In this document: piece after piece, positions 1-5,047 of the stretch
How the letters are laid out: each line of letters begins with the position of its first letter
Numbering within the stretch: the first letter of the stretch is position 1
From: an uncultured Lachnospiraceae bacterium
Lineage (GTDB): Bacteria; Bacillota; Clostridia; Lachnospirales; Lachnospiraceae
Length of the DNA: 5,047 nucleotides
Direction of reading: 5' to 3'
Assembly: GCA_934359535.1 (NCBI GenBank)
Contig: CAKRLN010000172.1
Span: 1 to 5,047, forward strand
Notes under the pieces: generated by a model
The model's input: the letters and a program-made list of their open reading frames with translations, nothing else
Told to the model about the DNA's origin: nothing
The model's database searches: none
Translations under genes and position numbers: made by a program

Positions 1-722
1 AGCGTATGGTCTATATTGTCAACCGGGTCATAGTAAGTCGGGCTGTTCGGGATCGCACATAAAAATGCAATCTGTGACAGATCAAGCTCCGACAGCTCGC
101 AGTTGAAATATCCCTTACATGCGGCCTCAATTCCATAATATCCATTTGCAAAATAGATATTATTCAGATAAAATTCCATGATCTTATTCTTGCTGTACCG
201 CTTCTCCAGCTCGATCGCGGCAAAAATCTGTTCTACCTTACGCTCCCAGGTTCTGCTGCTGTCTAAATAAACCAGCTTCGCAAGCTGCATCGTGATCGTA
301 CTTCCACCCTGGCTTGCCTCTCCCTTCTCAAGCGCTGCCTTCACAGCACGGAGAATTGCGCGGTAATCCACACCGCTGTGCTGGTAGAATTTCTTGTCCT
401 CGATACTGATCATTGCCGTCACAAAGTCTGCCGGAATGTCCTCATATTTGACATATACCGCATCCTTATCTCCATTCGTCTCTGAAATCAGATCTCCGTT
501 TATATCATAAACAGAGCATGTATGAGCCGGAACAAACGTATCGTTTGTTGAATCACTGACAAGCTGTACCGCTTCTTTTTTCAGATCCTGAACCTCCACA
601 GCATAACCGCCAAAATAATAATATCCTAATCCGGCAAGAACAAAAACCATCAGCACAATCTGTAACTTCACCATAAACCAGAAGAAGCGGTGCTGCTTCC
701 TTTTCTTCTTTTTCTTCGCCAT
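1..722 (-). CDS. GT51 peptidoglycan transglycosylase, probably a class A penicillin-binding protein (5' part; runs off the window)
   Basis: The first 240 codons are present; the 3' part lies beyond position 1. The protein begins with a cytoplasmic lysine/arginine-rich stretch (residues 3-12, KKKKKRKQHR), then one membrane helix (about 14-40), giving a type II signal anchor with the rest outside the cell. The GT51 glycosyltransferase domain, which polymerises lipid II into glycan strands, starts near residue 85. Motif I is IEDKKFYQHSGVD (107-119), with E108 as the expected catalytic glutamate. Motif II is GGSTITMQLAK (139-149). A region matching motif III follows (R161 K162, E171-E173, YLNNIYFANGYYG 185-197). 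Motif II reads TMQ where TQQ is usual. A transpeptidase domain would be expected after the window edge but cannot be seen, so a monofunctional transglycosylase is possible. The start at 722 is supported by AAGGAGA at 734-728, five bases upstream. The gene follows spoVT but seems to have its own promoter. Confidence 0.9.
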   Translation of the reverse strand, partial: MAKKKKKRKQHRFFWFMVKLQIVLMVFVLAGLGYYYFGGYAVEVQDLKKEAVQLVSDSTNDTFVPAHTCSVYDINGDLISETNGDKDAVYVKYEDIPADFVTAMISIEDKKFYQHSGVDYRAILRAVKAALEKGEASQGGSTITMQLAKLVYLDSSRTWERKVEQIFAAIELEKRYSKNKIMEFYLNNIYFANGYYGIEAACKGYFNCELSELDLSQIAFLCAIPNSPTYYDPVDNIDHT

Positions 723-757
723 ATGAATCTCCTTATATGCACAATTGTTACTATGGT

Positions 758-786
758 ATTTTATACTTTTTATCCGAAATATGCAA
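758..786 (-). promoter_or_regulatory. Candidate sigma-A-type promoter for the transglycosylase gene
   Basis: On the minus strand TTGCAT (786-781) and TAAAAT (763-758) are separated by 17 bases. The -10 matches TATAAT at five of six positions, while the -35 has only a good TTG. An overlapping TATAAA (765-760) would give a 15-base spacer. Transcription would start near 751, about 30 bases before the start codon and after the hairpin that follows spoVT. This fits an independent transcription unit, but the match is modest and unproven. Confidence 0.4.
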
Positions 787-787
787 A

Positions 788-826
788 CAGAGAACTGATC
801 GGTTCAAAAATGCGACCAGTTCCCTG
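788..826 (-). terminator. Hairpin after spoVT, probable intrinsic terminator
   Basis: The arms are 14 bases each: CAGGGAACTGGTCG (826-813) and CGATCAGTTCTCTG (801-788) on the minus strand, with an 11-base loop. All 14 positions pair in minus-strand RNA, two of them as G-U wobbles. The same two positions are A-C mismatches in plus-strand RNA, which points to function in the spoVT direction. The hairpin begins five bases after the spoVT stop codon. The T-run behind it is weak and interrupted (TTTGCATATTT, 787-777), so termination may be partial and some read-through into the transglycosylase gene is possible. Confidence 0.6.
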
Positions 827-831
827 ATTTT

Positions 832-1380
832 TTACTGCTCCATCTGTCTTCCAAGAAACAGTGCCGCTGCAGATGCCAGCAGTTTTTTTGCTTCCCCGGA
901 ATATTTTTTTTCATCTTTTCCATATAAGGCTACTGCTCCAATGCAGTCTCCATTACATAAGATCACAGTAATCGTTTCGAATAAAAAACCTCCCTTGTCA
1001 TCTAACGTGACCGGAATACAGGTATCCTCCTCCGCTTTTGCTAAAAGTGTGCCCCGTTTTTCAATCAGTGCCTCAAATTCCCTGCTTAACGGCTTCCCCT
1101 CATACTCCTTCTTCTTTGGTCCTGCTGCTGCAATTACATAATCCCGATCCGTAATACAGACAAGATCTCCGGTTGCAGCAGCAAGGCTCTCTGCATAGCT
1201 TGCTGCAAACTCGCCAAGCTCCCCGATCGGGGAATATTTTTTTAACATAATCTCCCCCTCCCGGTTCGTAAAGATCTCAAGTGGGTCTCCCTCACGTATC
1301 CTTAACGTTCTTCGGATTTCCTTTGGAATCACAATTCTTCCAAGATCATCGATCCGGCGGACAATTCCTGTTGCTTTCAT
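832..1380 (-). CDS. spoVT: Stage V sporulation protein T, AbrB-family transcription regulator
   Basis: SpoVT is a forespore transcription regulator that, in Bacillus, adjusts sigma-G-dependent genes during late spore development. This 182-residue protein is close to the length I recall for B. subtilis SpoVT (178). Residues 1-50 form the swapped-hairpin AbrB DNA-binding domain; its opening MKATGIVRRIDDLGR and then IPKEIRRTLRIREGDPLEIF are almost identical to the B. subtilis protein as remembered. Residues about 55-180 match the GAF-like C-terminal dimerisation domain, including the NGDCIGAV segment (143-150), equivalent to NGDPIGAV, and the GRQMEQ end (177-182). The start is fixed by the conserved N-terminus and by AGGAGG at 1397-1392, although the 11-base spacing is long. 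The gene lies 81 bases after the FAD oxidoreductase gene, in a leader with a sigma-G-like promoter and a long inverted repeat. A hairpin follows the TAA stop. Family assignment is very secure; target genes cannot be read from here. Confidence 0.97.
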   Translation of the reverse strand: MKATGIVRRIDDLGRIVIPKEIRRTLRIREGDPLEIFTNREGEIMLKKYSPIGELGEFAASYAESLAAATGDLVCITDRDYVIAAAGPKKKEYEGKPLSREFEALIEKRGTLLAKAEEDTCIPVTLDDKGGFLFETITVILCNGDCIGAVALYGKDEKKYSGEAKKLLASAAALFLGRQMEQ

Positions 1381-1382
1381 AT

Positions 1383-1397
1383 CATAAAATTCCTCCT
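1383..1397 (-). promoter_or_regulatory. spoVT ribosome binding site with an overlapping two-codon start-stop unit
   Basis: The Shine-Dalgarno AGGAGG occupies 1397-1392. Eleven bases separate it from the spoVT ATG at 1380. Another ATG, at 1385-1383, is only six bases away and would read Met-Ile-stop (ATG ATA TGA), with the TGA overlapping the spoVT ATG as ATGA. The conserved SpoVT N-terminus shows that 1380 is the real start. The whole Shine-Dalgarno sequence lies inside the downstream arm of the inverted repeat. Confidence 0.75.
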
Positions 1398-1458
1398 GTT
1401 TTCTTCATACTTTCCATATTTGAACTGTATGGGTAGTATGTGGAAATCAGGAGGAATT
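1388..1458 (-). repeat. Long imperfect inverted repeat covering the spoVT leader
   Basis: The outer arms AATTCCTCCTG (1458-1448) and CAGGAGGAATT (1398-1388) are perfect complements over 11 bases. The pairing continues inward in the same register: 1446-1443 with 1403-1400, 1440-1435 with 1411-1406 (CATACT with AGTATG), and 1432-1428 with 1418-1414, leaving a small loop near 1420-1426. In minus-strand RNA this gives 26 Watson-Crick pairs broken by A-A and A-C mismatches. In plus-strand RNA the three A-C positions would be U-G wobbles, so the fold is slightly better on the opposite strand. The downstream arm contains the spoVT Shine-Dalgarno AGGAGG, paired to CCTCCT in the upstream arm. Only TTTT follows, partly within the stem, so it is a weak terminator candidate. 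Confidence 0.8.
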
Positions 1459-1462
1459 ATTC
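1434..1462 (-). promoter_or_regulatory. Sigma-G-type (forespore) promoter for spoVT
   Basis: On the minus strand GAATA (1462-1458) and CATACTA (1440-1434) are separated by 17 bases. Both match the Bacillus sigma-G consensus as I know it (GHATR, then 17-18 bases, then CATNHTA) without mismatch. Transcription would start near 1427, giving a leader of about 47 bases with the Shine-Dalgarno sequence. B. subtilis spoVT is known to be transcribed by sigma-G, which agrees. The -35 element overlaps the TAG stop codon of the upstream oxidoreductase gene, and the -10 lies in the upstream arm of the inverted repeat. No experiment is available here. Confidence 0.72.
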
Positions 1463-2853
1463 TATTTCTGGTTTTCTTTTGCAAGAATTTCTCTTGCAAC
1501 ATACACACCGCTTGCGCTGGCATGTGACAGGGAATGTGTAACTCCGCTTCCGTCACCGATAATATAAAGTCCCTTGTACAACGTCTCAAGATGCTCGTCA
1601 AGCTCTACCTCCATATTGTAGAATTTGACCTCGACACCGTATAATAACGTGTCATCATTTGCTGTTCCCGGTGCGATTTTATCCAGAGCATAAATCATCT
1701 CAATAATACCGTCTAAAATACGCTTCGGAAGCACGAGACTTAAATCTCCCGGTGTTGCATCCAGTGTCGGAACAACAATGCCTTCTTCGATACGCTTGGG
1801 ATTACTGCGGCGTCCGCGGATCAGGTCTCCAAAACGCTGTACAATCACACCACCGCCTAACATATTGCTTAAACGGGCAATGCTTTCACCATAACCATTA
1901 CTGTCCTTAAATGGCTCGGAAAAATGCTTGCTGACAAGAAGTGCAAAGTTCGTATTCTCCGTCTGCTTCTCCTTATCCTCGTAGCTGTGTCCGTTTACCG
2001 TGATAATGCCATTTGTATTCTCTGTTACAACACTCCCCTTCGGATTCATGCAGAACGTGCGCACATGATCTTCAAACTGTTCTGTGCGGTATACAATCTT
2101 GCTCTCATAAAGCTCATCCGTAAGATGTGAGAAAATGACCGCTGGAAGCTCCACACGCACACCAAGGTCGACACGGTTGGATTTCGTCGGAATCTTTAAT
2201 TCGTTGCAGACCTTCTCCATCCATTTGCTTCCGCTTCGTCCAACCGATACGATGCACTGCTTACATTCATAGCTTTCGTTCTCTGTGATAACACGGTATC
2301 CTTCTCTTCCCTCTTCGATCAGCTCGATATGCTGTACCGGGGTATCAAAATAAAAGTCTGCCTTATCCTTCAGATCTGCGTATAAATTTTCCAGCACAAT
2401 GTAATTGATATCTGTTCCAAGATGACGCACTGATGCGTCTAAAAGATTCAGCTTATTTTGCAAACAGATCTTTTTAAAGCCTGTTCCAGCTGTCGAATAC
2501 AGCTTTGTTCCCTCACCGCCATATTTCATGTTGATATCATCCACATAACGCATCAGGTCGATTGCTTTCTGTTTTCCAATATATTCGTATAATGTACCGC
2601 CAAAATCATTGGTAATATTATATTTTCCATCGGAAAATGCACCTGCACCTCCAAAGCCGCTCATAATCGAACAGCTTTTACAGCCGATGCAGCTCTTTAC
2701 TTTATCTCCATCGATCGGACATTTTCTCTTTTCCAGGGGATGTCCACCCTCAAACACCGCAACCCTGCAGTCCTGTGAACGGTGGATCAGTTCATATGCG
2801 GAAAAAATACCTCCCGGTCCTGCCCCAACGATAATCACATCATACTGTTTCAT
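1462..2853 (-). CDS. FAD-dependent dehydrogenase of the COG2509 type (NAD(P)/FAD-dependent oxidoreductase)
   Basis: This is a 463-residue flavoprotein with an N-terminal Rossmann fold: VIIVGAGPGG (6-15) is the dinucleotide-binding loop and E35, at the end of the second strand, is the expected ribose-binding acid. C45, C55, C58 and C61 form a cysteine cluster, followed by the family-typical GFGGAGAFSDGK (66-77). A second FAD contact is GDGSGVTHSLSHASASG (433-449). There is no signal peptide or membrane helix, so it should be cytoplasmic. The family resembles uncharacterised FAD-dependent dehydrogenases, and the substrate is unknown. The cysteines could bind a metal or Fe-S cluster or form disulfides; the sequence does not decide. 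The start at 2853 has GAGG (2867-2864) ten bases upstream. The gene lies 39 bases after the chemoreceptor gene with no terminator between, so co-transcription is likely. No functional link to chemotaxis is evident from the protein itself. Confidence 0.88.
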   Translation of the reverse strand: MKQYDVIIVGAGPGGIFSAYELIHRSQDCRVAVFEGGHPLEKRKCPIDGDKVKSCIGCKSCSIMSGFGGAGAFSDGKYNITNDFGGTLYEYIGKQKAIDLMRYVDDINMKYGGEGTKLYSTAGTGFKKICLQNKLNLLDASVRHLGTDINYIVLENLYADLKDKADFYFDTPVQHIELIEEGREGYRVITENESYECKQCIVSVGRSGSKWMEKVCNELKIPTKSNRVDLGVRVELPAVIFSHLTDELYESKIVYRTEQFEDHVRTFCMNPKGSVVTENTNGIITVNGHSYEDKEKQTENTNFALLVSKHFSEPFKDSNGYGESIARLSNMLGGGVIVQRFGDLIRGRRSNPKRIEEGIVVPTLDATPGDLSLVLPKRILDGIIEMIYALDKIAPGTANDDTLLYGVEVKFYNMEVELDEHLETLYKGLYIIGDGSGVTHSLSHASASGVYVAREILAKENQK

Positions 2854-2892
2854 AAATTTTATACCTCGATATCTCTATAAATTGCAACCCCA

Positions 2893-5007
2893 CTATTCGC
2901 TATAGTTCTTACTTACATATTCTTTCACTAATATGCTGTCCTGTGGCATTCTGCATCCGACAATATATTCTCCGGAGTTATTCGAGCAGCGGATCACACA
3001 GCCCTCTAGTGGTTTTCCTTTCAGTACCGGGAAATCTGAAACCTCTACCGTAAGATTCTTCCCCTTCAGGCTCTCAAAAGCAGGATCACTTACGCTAAAA
3101 GCAAAGCCATTGGCACTGATATTGACCATATGGCCATTACAGGTCTTTCCATCATCCTTAAGCTTGACCGTACATCCGTTCGCAATCGGCATACGCGGAT
3201 ATTTTCTACGGTTAAATACCTGCGGATTTCCTTCAACAAGAAGCTTATACGCCCCTTCTTCTCCTGTCTTCGTACTCTGGATATTTACATTGCTCCAGCT
3301 GTATAAGACGTTGTTTACAACAATGCGCAGCTGACAGGTAATATGCTTATCCCGCTTATCTGCAAGTATGGCATTTCTGTCACTTAATGTTACAAAAACC
3401 CTCTGGCCATCACAGGCCTCTACCTCTCCGATAAATTCCGTCTTTTTACCGTCAGTATCCGGCACAAGCACAATCTTCATGCCCTTTTGTACATCCTGGA
3501 TTCCCATGAAGCCGCCAACACCAAGCTCCTGCATCAGATGTCCGACAACCGTCTCAATGTCTGCTGCACTCGCTGCACTTGCATCGTATTTGCTTAACAT
3601 CATGCGTGTTGTCTCCTCTGCACCATCAATGCTCTGTGTCATAGTCTCCATGACTTCTTCCACCTGTGTCATATTGTCTGACAAAGTATGGTTCGAGCTT
3701 TCCACCTCTTTCACTGCATGATCAACAACTTTAATATTCTCTCCTAATGTCGTTGCATCATTCGTGATATTGGTCACACTCTTATTGACATTCGATACCT
3801 TTTCAATATTCACCTGGATCAATTCGACTGTCTCCGCGATTGCCTCCATCATCTTTTCCGAAGTAACCTCCAGATGTGAAAGTGCTTCCATGATACTGTT
3901 GGATGAAGTCTTTGTTCCACTGCTTAGATCACGGATCTCATCAGCGACGACTGCAAAGCCTTTCCCGGCTTCCCCGGCTCTTGCCGCCTCAATTGAAGCA
4001 TTCAGTGCAAGCAGGTTCGTCTGGTTCGAAATTCCCTCGATTGTTCCGGTCTCTTCCTTTACCTTCTTGAATTCTTCCTTAAAGGTGTCTAGGATCTGTT
4101 CCACCTGACTCGAAAGATCTGCCATTTTGTTCGTTGTATCTACAACCTCAACCAGCTCATCTGCACTGGTATTTGCGTGCTCAACGGAACCTTCAATCAG
4201 GGAGACAACCTCCTCCATCAGATGTGCGACCTCTTTTACCTGCGTGTCGATTACATTCGTCATTTCAACAGAAGACTGTGTTTTTTCATTCAATACTTCA
4301 TTATTTTCTGCAAGCTGCTTCATGTCATTTACAACATCATTCGCACCAGCCTTATTCTCATCCGCAAGCTCTCTTACGACCGTGACACCATCTACAACGG
4401 CATTACTTGCATCCTTGACCTGCTCTACGGTCTTTACCACACGTGCAAGATTGCTTTTGATAGAAGCGGTCAGTGCTCCATCCGATGCAACCAGATGATT
4501 GATCGCCATGTTCGTGCCGGCATAACAGCAAAGTACAATTGTAAACTGCAGGACACATTCCTCACTGGCAACAAAATCCATCATATCCTTTGCCAGTCCC
4601 TTATAAATATTGCTTGAAATCATGACAAACATCGTAATGCCCATCATAGTCCGGATGTATTTCGGATCCTTATAAAGAACAAGAATGGAAAGAAGCGGAA
4701 GAATAAAAATATATGAATTCTTATCCATCGACATCCATGCAATTACCGCATAGAAAAACATATACCCGCCGCCAAGCACCCACTTATACTGCTTATACTC
4801 TGTGCCCTTTAACTTCAGCACTACAACCGCAGCTGCAAGCGCAAGCCATCCGGCAACCATGGAAATCATAAAAAATTCCATGTGAAGCGACCCTCTCTGT
4901 ACTTTAATCCAGTAATAAATTGATACGATCACATTCAGTGCAAACCACGTCAGAACACCTCTTTTATTTGCTTTGGCCCGAAAGTAACCTTCATCGTATG
5001 TTTCCAT
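2893..5007 (-). CDS. Six-helix membrane chemoreceptor (MCP) with a C-terminal YcgR-like PilZ module
   Basis: The 704-residue protein should sit in the cytoplasmic membrane and signal to CheA/CheW. Six hydrophobic segments lie at about 18-36, 43-64, 76-93, 97-113, 119-137 and 150-173; the connecting loops are short, so there is no sizeable extracellular sensor, and no HAMP domain is recognisable. A long coiled-coil signalling domain covers about 178-495, with the conserved MCP tip [20 protein letters not shown] (329-348) and [15 protein letters not shown] (348-362). After a glycine-rich link (496-503), residues 509-598 resemble the N-terminal domain of YcgR-type flagellar brake proteins. The PilZ domain follows: RKYPR (601-605) satisfies RxxxR and NISANG (629-634) satisfies [D/N]xSxxG, so both c-di-GMP-binding motifs are intact. 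I infer a receptor whose output, or flagellar contact, responds to c-di-GMP. There is no CheR-binding NWETF-type tail. The start at 5007 has AAGGGA (5023-5018) ten bases upstream. The oxidoreductase gene follows, probably in the same operon. Confidence 0.92.
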   Translation of the reverse strand: METYDEGYFRAKANKRGVLTWFALNVIVSIYYWIKVQRGSLHMEFFMISMVAGWLALAAAVVVLKLKGTEYKQYKWVLGGGYMFFYAVIAWMSMDKNSYIFILPLLSILVLYKDPKYIRTMMGITMFVMISSNIYKGLAKDMMDFVASEECVLQFTIVLCCYAGTNMAINHLVASDGALTASIKSNLARVVKTVEQVKDASNAVVDGVTVVRELADENKAGANDVVNDMKQLAENNEVLNEKTQSSVEMTNVIDTQVKEVAHLMEEVVSLIEGSVEHANTSADELVEVVDTTNKMADLSSQVEQILDTFKEEFKKVKEETGTIEGISNQTNLLALNASIEAARAGEAGKGFAVVADEIRDLSSGTKTSSNSIMEALSHLEVTSEKMMEAIAETVELIQVNIEKVSNVNKSVTNITNDATTLGENIKVVDHAVKEVESSNHTLSDNMTQVEEVMETMTQSIDGAEETTRMMLSKYDASAASAADIETVVGHLMQELGVGGFMGIQDVQKGMKIVLVPDTDGKKTEFIGEVEACDGQRVFVTLSDRNAILADKRDKHITCQLRIVVNNVLYSWSNVNIQSTKTGEEGAYKLLVEGNPQVFNRRKYPRMPIANGCTVKLKDDGKTCNGHMVNISANGFAFSVSDPAFESLKGKNLTVEVSDFPVLKGKPLEGCVIRCSNNSGEYIVGCRMPQDSILVKEYVSKNYSE

Positions 5008-5047
5008 CCCCTCATCGTCCCTTCTGAAAATTCATTCTTATGTACTA
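5008..5047 (-). promoter_or_regulatory. Leader of the chemoreceptor gene with its ribosome binding site
   Basis: Only 40 bases upstream of the chemoreceptor start are in the window. The best Shine-Dalgarno sequence is AAGGGA (5023-5018), ten bases before the ATG. A second purine run, GAGGGG (5013-5008), touches the start codon and is too close to serve. No promoter can be identified in this short piece, so a flagellar sigma-28 (SigD) site, which would be natural for a chemoreceptor, could lie beyond the edge. Confidence 0.5.

Noticed and set aside
737..1141. Plus-strand open frame of 134 codons across the end of spoVT
   Set aside because: It is antisense to the well-identified spoVT gene, begins inside the transglycosylase promoter region and has no recognisable domain.
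1388..1458. The spoVT-leader inverted repeat as a small mobile element
   Set aside because: Only one copy is in the window, there is no target-site duplication, and its arms coincide with promoter and ribosome binding elements. A genome-wide search for further copies would settle it.
1377..1601. Minus-strand open frame of 74 codons ending at the spoVT start (ATGA overlap)
   Set aside because: Two thirds of it lie in another frame within the oxidoreductase gene, it has no clear ribosome binding site, and its composition is not protein-like. Its last two codons are the Met-Ile minigene reported separately.
2858..2887. Promoter-like TTGCAA and TATAAA with an 18-base spacer before the oxidoreductase gene
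   Set aside because: The -10 lies between the Shine-Dalgarno GAGG and the start codon, so transcription would begin at about the ATG and lose the ribosome binding site. Co-transcription with the chemoreceptor gene is simpler.
1924..2905. Plus-strand open frames at 1924-2130 and 2609-2905
   Set aside because: Both are antisense shadows of the oxidoreductase gene, with no motif or convincing start signal.
2933..4617. Several plus-strand open frames of 83-146 codons opposite the chemoreceptor gene
   Set aside because: They are antisense shadows of a long, clearly coding minus-strand gene, are rich in Ser/Thr/Leu as expected from reversing coiled-coil codons, overlap each other and show no family motif.
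5012..5035. Seven-codon open frame in the chemoreceptor leader
   Set aside because: It contains the gene's own Shine-Dalgarno sequence, has no ribosome binding site that I can see and is short enough to be chance.

Overview
All four genes lie on the minus strand, so transcription runs from the high coordinates to the low ones. The set (membrane chemoreceptor, FAD oxidoreductase, sporulation regulator SpoVT, membrane-anchored peptidoglycan transglycosylase) suggests a motile, endospore-forming Firmicute of class Clostridia. The moderate GC content and the protein style resemble Lachnospiraceae; that family assignment is inference from memory, not from a search.

Layout in transcription order: (1) 5007-2893, a 704-residue methyl-accepting chemotaxis protein with six predicted membrane helices, no HAMP domain that I can recognise, a full signalling hairpin and a C-terminal YcgR-like module ending in a PilZ domain with intact c-di-GMP-binding motifs. 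(2) After a 39-base gap with no terminator, 2853-1462, a 463-residue FAD-dependent dehydrogenase of the COG2509 type with an N-terminal cysteine cluster. These two are probably co-transcribed. (3) An 81-base intergenic region filled by one long imperfect inverted repeat, whose upstream arm carries a sequence matching the sigma-G promoter consensus and whose downstream arm carries the Shine-Dalgarno sequence of spoVT. (4) 1380-832, spoVT. (5) A hairpin (788-826) right after the spoVT stop, probably its terminator. (6) 722-1, the first 240 codons of a GT51 transglycosylase, most likely a class A penicillin-binding protein, preceded by a plausible sigma-A promoter and running off the window.

The most interesting regulatory point is the spoVT leader. 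RNA reading through from the oxidoreductase gene would carry both arms of the repeat and could hide the spoVT ribosome binding site. RNA started at the sigma-G-like promoter would begin in the loop, carry only the second arm and leave the site open. The most interesting protein is the chemoreceptor fused to a YcgR-like c-di-GMP-binding module. No RNA genes, insertion sequences, CRISPR arrays, integrases or phage genes were seen.
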